A DNA stretch of 64,000 bases from Halodesulfovibrio marinisediminis DSM 17456 (GCF_900129975.1 NZ_FSRG01000007.1:35908-99907); one strand, 5' to 3'; shown: positions 18,433 to 27,452, counted from the first letter of the stretch. Made by a program: numbers and translations. The notes: a model not told the origin generated them from the sequence alone.

Positions 18433-19158
18433 ATGACCGACACATGTATTCTTTTTTTTATTAAGTATCCAAATCTCGGTAACGTAAAAACACGGCTTGC
18501 CAAAGTTATTGGCGAAGATGTCGCTACCTCATTGTACCGTCATTTTGTACAGGATATGCTCAAGGGCTTTGAGAAGGTAGAATCACAACTGCGCATTTGT
18601 TATGCGCCTTGCGGCACTGATGACCCGGAAAAGGATTTTAAAAGCTGGCTTGGTCCTCAGTACGAATACCGTGAGCAGGTTGGAGATGATATCGGCGCGC
18701 GTATGAAGCATGCCATGCAGGCTGCTTTTGATGAAGGTTTCCAGCGTGTGATTATTATCGGCAGCGACATTCCGGACTTTCCGCCGGAACTGATTACTAA
18801 GGCATTTTTAGATCTTGATATGCAGGACGCTGCGTTAGGCCCATCGTATGACGGTGGTTACTACCTGATCGGTTTCAGAAAGGACACCTTTATTCCAGAA
18901 GTTTTTGACGATATCCCGTGGTCAACACGTGATGTATATCGTGCGACATTGTTAAAGCTTCAAGAAGCAGATCTTGAGCTTATTCGTCTTCCTGATTGGA
19001 ATGATGTGGATACCATTTGGGATTTGAACCTGCTGCTTAGAACAAACCGTAACAGTTCGTTCCGTAAGTCATCCACGTATGCAATTTTGCGCGAGCATGC
19101 AAAACTGATTCGTGAGTTCGACGTTGACTTACCATCGCATTGTCGTCTGGATGACTAA
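18433..19158 (+). CDS. TIGR04282-type (DUF2064) glycosyltransferase, companion of the previous gene
   Basis: 241 residues from ATG 18433, with AAGGGG upstream; upstream in-frame ATGs would overlap the previous gene extensively and add a non-family N-terminus. The nucleotide-sugar-transferase-like core is visible in LFFIKYPNLGNVKTRLAKVIG (first part), IGARMKHAMQAAF, VIIIGSDIPDFPPELI (DxD-like metal site) and LGPSYDGGYYLIG. The pair TIGR04282/TIGR04283 often occurs together near radical-SAM/selenodomain proteins, which are not in this window. Product unknown. A strong terminator follows. Confidence 0.85.
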   Translation: MTDTCILFFIKYPNLGNVKTRLAKVIGEDVATSLYRHFVQDMLKGFEKVESQLRICYAPCGTDDPEKDFKSWLGPQYEYREQVGDDIGARMKHAMQAAFDEGFQRVIIIGSDIPDFPPELITKAFLDLDMQDAALGPSYDGGYYLIGFRKDTFIPEVFDDIPWSTRDVYRATLLKLQEADLELIRLPDWNDVDTIWDLNLLLRTNRNSSFRKSSTYAILREHAKLIREFDVDLPSHCRLDD

Positions 19159-19177
19159 TTTTATTTTAACCAGATAA

Positions 19178-19220
19178 TAAAAAATAGCCTGCATCACAAA
19201 GTGATGCAGGCTATTTTTTT
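19178..19220. terminator. Terminator after the glycosyltransferase pair
   Basis: AAAATAGCCTGCATCAC and GTGATGCAGGCTATTTT form a 17-bp stem with a 3-nt loop, with T-runs on both strands. It also suits the convergent HTH gene at 19293-19466. Confidence 0.92.
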
Positions 19221-19292
19221 GCCTTGGTAACATGCCGTTGTAGCTAACAGAGGTGAAGGAGGTTTGCTGGGCATGTTGTAAAGCGGAGTATA

Positions 19293-19466
19293 TTATTCTG
19301 TAGGAGCGTAGTAGCAACGCTTAGGAGAATGAATCTCTCCAGCTTCTTTGAGCTTTTTGATTGCTTTAGACACTTCTTTGCTGTCTACACCTAAAGCTTC
19401 TGCTACTTCTCCAGGACGAACAGGTTTGCCTGCATTTTTCATTGCTTCAAGAACTTTAGCTTCCAT
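19293..19466 (-). CDS. 57-residue winged helix-turn-helix protein
   Basis: A short protein that common length cut-offs miss. It begins MEAKVLEAMKNAGKPVRPGE and continues with VAEALGVDSKEVSKAIKKLK and EAGEIHSPKRCYYAPTE. The pattern (helix, PVRPGEVAEALGV, recognition helix KEVSKAIKKLK, wing with HSPKRCYY) is that of a minimal MarR/ArsR-like winged HTH consisting of little else. AGGAG lies 6-7 bases before ATG 19466. No effector domain is present, so it may be a constitutive DNA-binding or nucleoid-type regulator. It is monocistronic and convergent with the glycosyltransferase pair. Confidence 0.85.
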   Translation of the reverse strand: MEAKVLEAMKNAGKPVRPGEVAEALGVDSKEVSKAIKKLKEAGEIHSPKRCYYAPTE

Positions 19467-19730
19467 GGGGAACTCCTGATGTTTTTCTTTATTAATATGG
19501 ATTCCTATTATCGATAAGGTCGGGTGCTGTCAACTAGTTTCATTATGAAATGTTGATAATTGGCGAACGAATAAACTGCCAGAAGTATAGCAGGTATAAC
19601 TATGCATACTATAAAGAATAAATGTTGATAGTTATTGCCCGAAAGACTGGCTGGAAGGTAGAATAGTTCCATTATCCTAAAACTGAGCTACAGCCCTGCA
19701 TGTGTCGGCAGGAGGAAAAGGGAGTGGACT

Positions 19731-19997
19731 ATGTTTGCAGAAAGATGGCGGACAATTTGCGCACTGGTTTTTGCGTTACTCTGCATTATTTTTAACTGGC
19801 AGTGGGGTGTGGGAGTCATGTTCCTGATTTGGGTTATTCGTGATATTGCGTCCGGAGAATCCCACTTTGTTGAAGTGATAAAGCGTTCGGAAGAACTTCC
19901 ACTCTATGTTCTTGTTATTTTCACACAACTGTTCTTTGCTTTATTCTTTCTTGTTACAGATTTTCCGCAAGATGTTTTTTTACTTTGGTTTCTATAA
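19731..19997 (+). CDS. Small two-segment membrane protein, unknown function
   Basis: 88 residues with two hydrophobic stretches (about 9-38 and 57-88) separated by a short charged loop containing RDIASGESHFVEVIKRSEE. A clear ribosome-binding region (ggaggaaaaggga) precedes ATG 19731 and a good terminator follows, so it is probably a real inner-membrane protein. No family recognised. It is alone between the HTH gene and the diguanylate cyclase. Confidence 0.7.
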   Translation: MFAERWRTICALVFALLCIIFNWQWGVGVMFLIWVIRDIASGESHFVEVIKRSEELPLYVLVIFTQLFFALFFLVTDFPQDVFLLWFL

Positions 19998-20023
19998 GAA
20001 AAAAATTGTTATTAGTACTAACA

Positions 20024-20060
20024 GAAAAAGATCGGATTGCGATGCAGTCCGATCTTTTTT
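20024..20060. terminator. Terminator after the small membrane protein
   Basis: AAAAAGATCGGATT pairs with AGTCCGATCTTTTTT around a short loop, with a T-run. Confidence 0.88.
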
Positions 20061-20227
20061 GCGTTATGGCAAAGAGTTTTACTTTGTTAATCTTTTGTGT
20101 TTCGTTATACGTAGTTCAATTTACCATGGAATTTTTATAATAAACTGTCTCGTGCCATATAATTATTTGAGATGTTCATGGAATCATCATTCGAAGCTCC
20201 AGTGACCAGTTGCTTTTCGGGGGAAAT

Positions 20228-21850
20228 ATGAGGTGGAGGTTAAATTCAAGCCTGTTCAAGGCTTTTTGTATTATCTCTGTAGCTTGTTGTTATGTTGTTT
20301 TCTTGGTTATAACAGCAATCTATCAAGATAAGGTTACCGGAAAAGAAGAGTTGGTGCGTGTAGATCAAAATCGGGCTGTAAGTATTCGGCAATACAGTTT
20401 GGTGGAGGATTTTAGCGTCCCTTTTGCTGATGTACGTATCCTTGCTGATATTCTTTCCTATAGAATGAGTGACAATGCGGTATCTAGGGACGATGTCTTG
20501 CAGGTTCTTTATGCCTTTGCAGAAAATAAACGGGGATATGGTCAGGTACGTTTTCTGGATGCTACGGGATATGAGAAAGTTCGAATAAATCGTGAACACG
20601 GTCAGATTCGAGTTGTTCCTCAGGACGAACTGCAATTGAAAGCCCATCGGGAATATGTAAAAGCGGCAATGCGTTTGGGAGCTGGTGACGTTTATGTTTC
20701 TCCTCTTGATCTCAATATAGAAAATAACAAAATAGAAGTACCATACGTGCCTGTTATCCGCTTTGTGACTCCTGTTATAAACGCAGCGGGTGTGCGTGTC
20801 GGGTTTGTTGTACTTAACTTTTATGCTTCTGAAATGTTGGAGCATTTTCAGGAAGCAGCATCTGATACATTGAGTAATGCAATGTTGCTGAATGCTCAGG
20901 GCTACTGGCTTGTATCTGATGACAAAGATGCCTGCTGGGCATTTATGTTTGAAAAAGACGATAATACAGCAAGTAATAAAACGTTAGCAGCAACGTATCC
21001 GATTATTTGGGAACAGACGCAGAAGGGTGCTTCAGGTCAGATTCGGAATGGGGACGGTCTGTTTACTTGGAGAACTGTGACCCCGTCCTTTGCTATATTC
21101 CCTAATCTTGATAAGGGGCGGCATGTAGAACCTCCTGTGGCTGTAAGCCCGTATAAGTGGGTTGTTATGCAGCATGTAAGCGAAGAAAAACTCACTGCAT
21201 TGAAGGACGATGTTTTTACTACATGTGTGTGGGGCTGGATTGTTCTTTCTGCAATAGCAGTCAGCACGCTGTGGTTTACCCTTCTTATTATTCAGCAAGG
21301 TCAGGAGCACAGGGAAGAATTAGAGGAACTGGCACATAATGATTGGCTGACAGGTTTATCTAACTTGCGGCATATGTTTTCAAGGCTTGAGGAAGCCTGT
21401 GAGAAGTCGCGAATAAGCAATGTCCCATTCTTTGTTCTTTATATTGATCTAGATGATTTTAAATTTGTGAATGACCGGTACGGACACGAAGCCGGTAATA
21501 TTGTTCTTCGTCATGTGGCGTCCGTATTACGGAAGAATGTTCGGCTTACGGATACTGTTGCTCGAATAGGGGGCGATGAATATGTCATTCTTCTTGAAAA
21601 TATGCCGGGCAGCGATAAAGCGGAAGAAATTGCATTTAATATTCTGACATCATTTCAGGAGCCGGTTATTTTGGAATGCGGAAGCGAAGTGTATGTAAAA
21701 GCAAGCATCGGCATAGCAGGGTGGAGCAGTGACATATCCGGAGCTGATGATTTGATGAAACGGGCTGATGTTGCCATGTACGACTCTAAGAATGAAGGTA
21801 AGAATACAATATCTATCTATTCAGAGCAGGATGACGACATCGCAATATAA
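20228..21850 (+). CDS. Membrane-bound diguanylate cyclase with periplasmic sensor (dCache-like) domain
   Basis: 540 residues. A first membrane segment (about 8-30), a periplasmic region of about 290 residues with a Cache-like fold (VRFLDATGYEKVRIN, VYVSPLDLNIENN, PVIRFVTPVI), a second membrane segment (about 335-360) and a C-terminal GGDEF domain. The active site is GGDEY (448-452), and a product-inhibition I-site RLTD (439-442) lies five residues before it, so the enzyme should make c-di-GMP and be feedback-inhibited. I chose ATG 20228 over the upstream TTG (20210) because CGGGGGA lies just before it. It is monocistronic with its own terminator. The ligand sensed is unknown. Confidence 0.9.
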   Translation: MRWRLNSSLFKAFCIISVACCYVVFLVITAIYQDKVTGKEELVRVDQNRAVSIRQYSLVEDFSVPFADVRILADILSYRMSDNAVSRDDVLQVLYAFAENKRGYGQVRFLDATGYEKVRINREHGQIRVVPQDELQLKAHREYVKAAMRLGAGDVYVSPLDLNIENNKIEVPYVPVIRFVTPVINAAGVRVGFVVLNFYASEMLEHFQEAASDTLSNAMLLNAQGYWLVSDDKDACWAFMFEKDDNTASNKTLAATYPIIWEQTQKGASGQIRNGDGLFTWRTVTPSFAIFPNLDKGRHVEPPVAVSPYKWVVMQHVSEEKLTALKDDVFTTCVWGWIVLSAIAVSTLWFTLLIIQQGQEHREELEELAHNDWLTGLSNLRHMFSRLEEACEKSRISNVPFFVLYIDLDDFKFVNDRYGHEAGNIVLRHVASVLRKNVRLTDTVARIGGDEYVILLENMPGSDKAEEIAFNILTSFQEPVILECGSEVYVKASIGIAGWSSDISGADDLMKRADVAMYDSKNEGKNTISIYSEQDDDIAI

Positions 21851-21874
21851 GCTTGTGTTGCTAATGTGATATAA

Positions 21875-21919
21875 AGAGAATGATTGTCGAGAGTAGCTTG
21901 GCATCATTCTCTTTTTTTT
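21875..21919 (+). terminator. Terminator of the diguanylate cyclase
   Basis: AGAGAATGAT pairs with ATCATTCTCT across an 18-nt loop, followed by a run of T. Confidence 0.85.
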
Positions 21920-22077
21920 ATTCTTTTCAGTGGGATGCAGTGCTGGGAATGTAATGAGACAACTTTAGACACTCCCTTGCAACAGGCGAAAAAGTATGAC
22001 AAATCCCCCGCAGAAAAGGTGTACTGTGCACCAGAATTATAGTCATAGTGATTCCCAAATTTGACAGGAGCAGCGAC

Positions 22078-23259
22078 ATGGCATCAATTGGAACCCCCTT
22101 AACTCATTCTGCAACAAAAATTCTGTTACTCGGCTCGGGCGAGCTTGGTAAGGAAGTGGCCATTGAGGCAATGCGCCTTGGTGCGGAAGTAGTTGCGGTT
22201 GACCGTTACGAGAATGCTCCCGCCATGCAGGTTGCTCATCGCTCTTACGCTATCAATATGCTTGATGGCAAAGCGTTGCGGGACGTAGTGGAAAAGGAAC
22301 AGCCTGATTTAATTGTTCCTGAAATCGAAGCAATTGCAACTGACACTCTTCTTGAGCTTGAAAAAGAAGGTGTAACTGTTGTTCCAACTGCTAAGGCAAC
22401 ATGGCTTACCATGAACCGTGAAGGTATTCGCCGTTTAGCCGCTGAAGACCTTGGTGTGCCGACTTCACCTTACCGTTTTGCTGATACCGAAGAAGAGTAC
22501 CGCGCTGCTGTTGCAGAAGTGGGTATGCCGTGCGTTGTTAAGCCGGTTATGAGTTCTTCCGGTAAAGGACAGAGCACCGTCAAAGCAGAAGCAGATGTTG
22601 ACACAGCATGGAAATACTCGCAGGAAGGCGGTCGTACTGGCGGCGGAAGAATCATTATCGAAGGCTTCGTTAAGTTTGACTACGAGATTACATTGCTGAC
22701 CGTTCGCCATGCCGGTGGAACAAGCTTCTGCGACCCGATTGGTCATTATCAGGAAGACGGAGACTACCGGATGTCATGGCAGCCTCAGCCTATGTCCGCC
22801 ATTGCGCTGGAACGTGCACGCGAAATTGCCCGCACTGTGACAGATGCTTTAGGCGGATTTGGTATTTTTGGGGTGGAACTTTTCATTAAGGGCGATGATG
22901 TTATCTTCAGCGAAGTTTCACCACGTCCGCATGATACAGGTCTTGTGACTGTGATTTCCCAGAACCTCAGTGAGTTTGCATTGCACGCTCGTGCGATTCT
23001 CGGTCTTCCTATTCCGGAAATTGTTCAGCGTGGTGCTGCTGCATCCAGCGTTGTTCTTGTTGAAGGACACGGAACAGGCGCAACTTTCTCTGGTCTGGAT
23101 AAAGCGTTGAGTGAGCCGGAAACCCAGCTTCTCCTTTTCGGTAAAGCAGAAGTGCAGGGACGTCGTCGTTTGGGTGTAGCTCTCGCTCTTGATGAAGATA
23201 TTGAAAAGGCGAAAGCAAAAGCAAAGCGTGCATCTTCAGCCGTTACTGTGACGTTTTAA
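22078..23259 (+). CDS. purT: Formate-dependent phosphoribosylglycinamide formyltransferase (GAR transformylase 2)
   Basis: 393 residues, matching the usual 392. An ATP-grasp enzyme that uses formate and ATP to formylate GAR in purine synthesis. [21 protein letters not shown] at the N-terminus (first part shown) is the PreATP-grasp domain. [11 protein letters not shown] is the P-loop-like segment and [13 protein letters not shown] the metal-binding site. ATG 22078 has AGGAG 9 bases upstream; the upstream GTG (22048) adds residues not found in the family. The use of formate suits an anaerobe with abundant formate metabolism. It is monocistronic. Confidence 0.96.
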   Translation: MASIGTPLTHSATKILLLGSGELGKEVAIEAMRLGAEVVAVDRYENAPAMQVAHRSYAINMLDGKALRDVVEKEQPDLIVPEIEAIATDTLLELEKEGVTVVPTAKATWLTMNREGIRRLAAEDLGVPTSPYRFADTEEEYRAAVAEVGMPCVVKPVMSSSGKGQSTVKAEADVDTAWKYSQEGGRTGGGRIIIEGFVKFDYEITLLTVRHAGGTSFCDPIGHYQEDGDYRMSWQPQPMSAIALERAREIARTVTDALGGFGIFGVELFIKGDDVIFSEVSPRPHDTGLVTVISQNLSEFALHARAILGLPIPEIVQRGAAASSVVLVEGHGTGATFSGLDKALSEPETQLLLFGKAEVQGRRRLGVALALDEDIEKAKAKAKRASSAVTVTF

Positions 23260-23272
23260 GTAGAGTAATATT

Positions 23273-23347
23273 CAGGGTGTGTTTTTCGAGTCGCATGTTG
23301 ATTCGGGGGACACACCCTGTACGTTTGTATGGTACAAACGTACAGGG
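23273..23347. promoter_or_regulatory. Two overlapping, mutually exclusive hairpins between purT and uspA
   Basis: CAGGGTGTGT (23273-23282) can pair with ACACACCCTG (23310-23319). CCCTGTACGTTTGTA (23315-23329) pairs perfectly with TACAAACGTACAGGG (23333-23347). Both use 23315-23319, so they exclude each other. Neither is followed by a good T-run. Confidence 0.65.
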
Positions 23348-23367
23348 ATGGAAAAAGCTGTGGGATG

Positions 23368-23868
23368 TTAATCACATTTGGAATTGATGACCCACAGAGC
23401 ACATTCTGTGAACCGGCGGAGCAGTTCGCTGGAAACACTTCCAAAGAGGAATTCTTCCTCTTTGCTAATGCCACGACGTCCGATAACAATAGTGCCGTGG
23501 TTCCCCTCTTTCTGTATTGCAAGAATATCCTCAGCTATTGAGTCGCCTGTTGTGCACACTTTTGCGTCTTCAAAAGGTGAGCTGCAGCTAATGAGATATT
23601 CTTCGTTAATTGCGTTTTCATGAATGCCATTGTTGGCAAGCAGGCTGCGTGCTTTTGCCAGTTTTCGTTTGTAGTCAGCAACCAGTTCTGCACATTCAGC
23701 ACGCCAAAGAGCCTCAGATTCAAAGAGATCTTTGTCCGGTAGCCGTTCAACAAAGAGCAGCGTTACAAGTACGTCCGGAATTGATCGAATCATTTTGGCT
23801 GTGTATTCCACGGCCTCAAAAGAAGGCTGGGAAGAATCAAATGCAACTAGGATATTGTAGATGTTCAT
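23368..23868 (-). CDS. Universal stress protein, UspA family (ATP-binding type)
   Basis: 166 residues. It starts MNIYNILVAFDSSQPS, the typical first strand with an Asp, and carries the ATP-binding motif G-x2-G-x9-G-S as Gly130, Gly133, Gly143-Ser144. A cytoplasmic stress protein of the nucleotide-binding class. The ATG overlaps the stop of the upstream kinase-like gene (ATGA), which implies translational coupling and a shared function. A weak own Shine-Dalgarno sequence supports dependence on coupling. Last gene of a three-gene unit (DUF1499, kinase-like, UspA). Confidence 0.9.
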   Translation of the reverse strand: MNIYNILVAFDSSQPSFEAVEYTAKMIRSIPDVLVTLLFVERLPDKDLFESEALWRAECAELVADYKRKLAKARSLLANNGIHENAINEEYLISCSSPFEDAKVCTTGDSIAEDILAIQKEGNHGTIVIGRRGISKEEEFLFGSVSSELLRRFTECALWVINSKCD

Positions 23869-24848
23869 ACTTCAGGATACCTCCCTCGGGCTGACGTAAA
23901 TACGGGGAGTTCGTTAAAACATGTAAGTAGTGCGCTTACAAACTCCCTAACAGACGAATAAAACACAGTATTTTGGGCAGAAAAATGCATGCAGATGTTG
24001 TTTAGACTGTCTGGAATATATGGGTAACGTTTTTGAATGTTTGCAAGACGGAACGGCATTGCCAGTGCCATATCATCAGGTGTGATTGATTCGGCATTTT
24101 TTTGTTCTGCAAACTGTTGCTGCGTAATTTCTCGCTGACCGACGAGAAGCAGCAGGATGCTACCTAGCCCGAATAAATCAAGTGCGTATGGGTTGCTTCT
24201 CAGTCCGAATGCGTAGTCAAAATCAATCCATCGCCAGTTCTCGGTTCCTGATTCAATAAGCAGGTGATCACGCCGGATGTCGCCATGTTGTTCATGGTTT
24301 CGATGTAGGTATTCAATGGCTTTTACTGCGCCGATGTATTTAGCAAAGTAGTCAGGGAATAACGTGTGGAAGTATTCCTCGTGTGAGCCTTGGATATGAT
24401 CAAGCGCTATATCCAGTTCAGTCCCGTAGATGATATCCAATATTCTTACATGGTTTTCTTTTTCATCAAGAACGGTTCGTCCCTGCATGAACCGCATGTC
24501 TCCATGAATCAGGTCCAAGATTCGTGATTCCTTGCGAGGGCTCCGGTGGCAACTGGAGCGGATATTCCCGATGGTAATGTCAAAATTTTCGTAAAATTCA
24601 AGCTTGATGATTTGATGTTTCCCTGTTTCCAGTTCCTTGCAACGCTTTACCCAGTATTTGGGATCTTCAAGCCCGAAGCGTCGTTCCGAAAGATTTTTTG
24701 TCACAAGGTAATGTTTGCCACCAATTTGAATTACGTCACCATAATCAATCGACATAAACTCTGTAGTGTCCGTAACTATTCTACCAGCACGCCTTCGGGG
24801 GAAATTGGGCATATAATGTGAAATGATATCGTAGGCATGTGTACCCAT
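23865..24848 (-). CDS. Protein-kinase-like protein with atypical catalytic motifs
   Basis: 327 residues. Kinase-fold landmarks are present: a lysine in HQIIKLEFYEN near 80, a possible alpha-C glutamate in PRKESRILDLIHGD, a catalytic-loop-like HGDIRRDHLL near 200 and WIDFDYAFG near 220 in the DFG position. The loop keeps the catalytic Asp but has His where kinases have Asn, and DFG is changed to DFD. It may be an active small-molecule or Ser/Thr kinase, or a pseudokinase. The N-terminal 60 residues form a separate small domain (GDVIQIGGKHYLVTK). It overlaps uspA by 4 bases and follows the DUF1499 gene by 35 bases. Confidence 0.72.
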   Translation of the reverse strand: MGTHAYDIISHYMPNFPRRRAGRIVTDTTEFMSIDYGDVIQIGGKHYLVTKNLSERRFGLEDPKYWVKRCKELETGKHQIIKLEFYENFDITIGNIRSSCHRSPRKESRILDLIHGDMRFMQGRTVLDEKENHVRILDIIYGTELDIALDHIQGSHEEYFHTLFPDYFAKYIGAVKAIEYLHRNHEQHGDIRRDHLLIESGTENWRWIDFDYAFGLRSNPYALDLFGLGSILLLLVGQREITQQQFAEQKNAESITPDDMALAMPFRLANIQKRYPYIPDSLNNICMHFSAQNTVFYSSVREFVSALLTCFNELPVFTSARGRYPEV

Positions 24849-24883
24849 ACTGCCGTCCTGTGAGAAAGGTGGTGAAACGACAA

Positions 24884-25330
24884 TTAGCCATCAAGTTCGT
24901 TTTCCATGTAACGCCGGATTGCTTCAACGCGCCGCCTGTTTACGCCAAAGTCGTACCATCCGAAACGGGATGCGGAGCGTACATGAATCTTATCTCCCGC
25001 AAAGAATAGCTCCAGATCATCTGTAAGCCCAAAGAACATGGAGCGGATACTTACATGGACATAATGACTTGCTTTTTCTTCCAGCTCAGCATTTGGCAGT
25101 TGCTGAACATACTCGACAAGTTGTGGGAATATAGAAAGAGTGCTTGCTGTTGGGACAAGCGGCTCTATGTAATGGCTGTCGTCTTGTGGCATTTTGCTGC
25201 ACACGCAGTTTGGAGAGATTGGGCAGGGGGATAGAACCGAATCCGATGTGTCCATCTCGACGGTTTTATCCAGTGTTGTAGTATAGTTGGTGTTTTTGGT
25301 TATGGTTGCCCAAAGAGAACGAAATCGCAT
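24884..25330 (-). CDS. DUF1499 domain protein
   Basis: 148 residues. The core CPISPNCVCSKMPQDDSHYIEPL near residues 36-58 (shown in part: CPISPNCVCS and DDSHYIEPL) and the C-terminal SRFGWYDFGVNRRRVEAIRR are the hallmark of DUF1499, a small domain of unknown function often membrane- or envelope-linked. The N-terminal 30 residues carry no clear membrane segment here. It is the first gene of the minus-strand unit with the kinase-like gene and uspA. ATG 25330 is preceded by GCAGGTG. Confidence 0.82.
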   Translation of the reverse strand: MRFRSLWATITKNTNYTTTLDKTVEMDTSDSVLSPCPISPNCVCSKMPQDDSHYIEPLVPTASTLSIFPQLVEYVQQLPNAELEEKASHYVHVSIRSMFFGLTDDLELFFAGDKIHVRSASRFGWYDFGVNRRRVEAIRRYMENELDG

Positions 25331-25532
25331 GATTCACCTGCCTGTGCATTACTGCTAGTTTGAATGCGTATTGTGCCACGTGTACACGTGAGGGCAAATA
25401 GAAAGAAGGTAAAAGCGTTCATAATTCATAAAGTAATCAATGAAAGAATAAGACTAACGTTGAATAAGACTCGTGTTGGTGGAGCATTGTATCGTATGAA
25501 AATGACCAATCTAGCCTTTGGGTTATAGATAG

Positions 25533-25571
25533 AAAAAGCGGCTCTCAACGCAGTGTTGAGAGCCGCTTTTT
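25533..25571. terminator. Terminator of the amino-acid ABC operon
   Basis: AAAAAGCGGCTCTCAAC and GTTGAGAGCCGCTTTTT form a 17-bp stem around 5 nt. T-runs on both strands. Confidence 0.92.
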
Positions 25572-25600
25572 GTACAGCGTATGTATAAAATGGATGTGTA

Positions 25601-27385
25601 TTACATCTTCAAATTGATCTGCTCAGGTGAGAGCTTCATTTCAAGATGCTTTGCGTACTTGGACATGAGTAGACATGGTACAAAGTACAGAACTGCTGCG
25701 GTTGTCCATAGTTCCATTGATGCGATCATTAAGCGGTTATCGAGTGCCTTGGTGACAGAGGTAAGTTCCATTACGCCAAGAACTGTGACTAGTGATGTAT
25801 CTTTGAAGATTGCAATAAACAGTCCAACAATAGGTGGAATCATCTGTTTCAGTGCCTGTGGCAGAATGACCTTACGCATTGTCTGCCAGTAGGAAAGGCC
25901 GGAGGAGTATGCAGCTTCAACCTGACCGGGAGGAATGTTCTGGATGCCGCCTCGTACGATTTCCGCAAGGTATGCTGCGGTAAAGAGCGTCAGAGCGATA
26001 GAGGCAGACCAGACAGTGTTAATGAAGCTGTCAAACAATACCGGAATGAGGAAGTAGACCCAGTAGATTACAATAATCAGCGGGTTTCCTCGAATGAGTT
26101 CAATGTAGAGCAAGCTTGGAATACGGAAAATACGGTTTTCGGAGCTTCGACCAAGTCCGACAATAAGTCCGATAAAGAAGCTTGCGACGATGGCAACAAT
26201 GGCAATGATGAAGGAGAGCGAGAAGCCGCCCAGTCCCATAAACAGATCGTCGCCAGTTGCATTGGGGAACTGCCATACCAACATGGTTGGGAGTTCTTTG
26301 AAAATTACGCCCCAGTCAAAGTTGTACAAGCCTTTTGCAAGAGAGAAGAGCAGACCGGCAAGAATAGCGAGGAATGCCCCCTTGCTGATGAGCACAAGTA
26401 CTGCATACAGTTTTTTGAGAATTAACTGGCTGGTATGTACTTGAACGCCTGCCTGCATTTTTTTTCTACGACGTTGCCGCAGGAATCGCCCTGCAGGGTT
26501 GAAGAGCAGTTTGTTAAGGCAAGTGACTGGAATAAGCAGCAAGTCGATAAACATTACCGGCAGGCTTTTTTCACCATTGGTAGCTGATCTGATTCGTCCG
26601 TTTACGCCGTTGATCACAAATGCAATCACGAGTGAAAAGGAAAGGTACAGTACAGAAGCTGCTGTAGTTGCTTCAAAGCCTTTAAATGTAAGTGCTTCTA
26701 CTTGTTGCGCCTGCCAGGTAAGATCTGCAACGCCGACGATCATGGCAAGCGAGGTGTTTTTCATGTTGTTGAGAAATTCACTGCCCAGTGGCGGAATGAT
26801 TTCACGGAACGCCAATGGAAGAATGATTTTACGCAGCACCTGCATGTAGGTGAGACCAGAAGAGTATGCAGCTTCCAGCAATCCTTTCGGGATGGACTGA
26901 AGACCAGCACGAATTACTTCTGCCATGAAGGCGCTTGTATAGATGCCTACAGCAAAGGTTGCCGTCCAGAACTCAAACTGTGTTTCAAAGAGAAGTTCCC
27001 TGCCTGCTTCCGGCAATGCTTGTGGAAACGCAAAGTAGAAGAAGAACAGGATAACTAGCAGTGGAGTGTTTCGGAAAAATTCCACTATGCAGGTGGCTGT
27101 CCAGTTCAGGGGCTTAAAGTCTGAAAGACGGGCAAGGCCGAGGGCTGTGCCGAGTGAAATACCGATAAGGGAACTTATAAGAGTAATTTTGACGGTAAGC
27201 CAGAGACCTTTCAGAATCTCGATACCGAAGTTTACCTGATAGGTTTCGTTAACGGTGTAGAGAATTGGCCATTGAAAATCGTAGCCAAAATCAAAGACCC
27301 AGCCCCAGTAATAGAGGCTGACAATGCCGAGCACAGCAAGAACTGTGTTCTGAACCCAAACTTTTTCCAACCAATAGCGTAGCAT
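25601..27385 (-). CDS. Amino-acid ABC transporter permease, two permease domains fused in one chain
   Basis: 594 residues, about twice a normal HisM/GlnP permease. Two EAA loops are visible: EVIRAGLQSIPKGLLEAAYS with RKIILPLAFREIIPP in the N-terminal half, and EIVRGGIQNIPPGQVEAAYS with RKVILPQALKQMIPP in the C-terminal half. Each half has about five membrane segments and a hydrophilic linker lies around 290-320 (RRRRKKMQAG). The fused chain would supply both permease halves of a polar amino-acid importer. It is the last gene of a minus-strand operon (ATPase, binding protein, permease), preceded by a hairpin after the binding-protein gene. Confidence 0.92.
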   Translation of the reverse strand: MLRYWLEKVWVQNTVLAVLGIVSLYYWGWVFDFGYDFQWPILYTVNETYQVNFGIEILKGLWLTVKITLISSLIGISLGTALGLARLSDFKPLNWTATCIVEFFRNTPLLVILFFFYFAFPQALPEAGRELLFETQFEFWTATFAVGIYTSAFMAEVIRAGLQSIPKGLLEAAYSSGLTYMQVLRKIILPLAFREIIPPLGSEFLNNMKNTSLAMIVGVADLTWQAQQVEALTFKGFEATTAASVLYLSFSLVIAFVINGVNGRIRSATNGEKSLPVMFIDLLLIPVTCLNKLLFNPAGRFLRQRRRKKMQAGVQVHTSQLILKKLYAVLVLISKGAFLAILAGLLFSLAKGLYNFDWGVIFKELPTMLVWQFPNATGDDLFMGLGGFSLSFIIAIVAIVASFFIGLIVGLGRSSENRIFRIPSLLYIELIRGNPLIIVIYWVYFLIPVLFDSFINTVWSASIALTLFTAAYLAEIVRGGIQNIPPGQVEAAYSSGLSYWQTMRKVILPQALKQMIPPIVGLFIAIFKDTSLVTVLGVMELTSVTKALDNRLMIASMELWTTAAVLYFVPCLLMSKYAKHLEMKLSPEQINLKM

Positions 27386-27452
27386 GAAATAACAAACCTT
27401 TTAGCAAATGATGCAGCGTCAATGTGCCTTACGTTGTGTGTACGGCAGCGAT

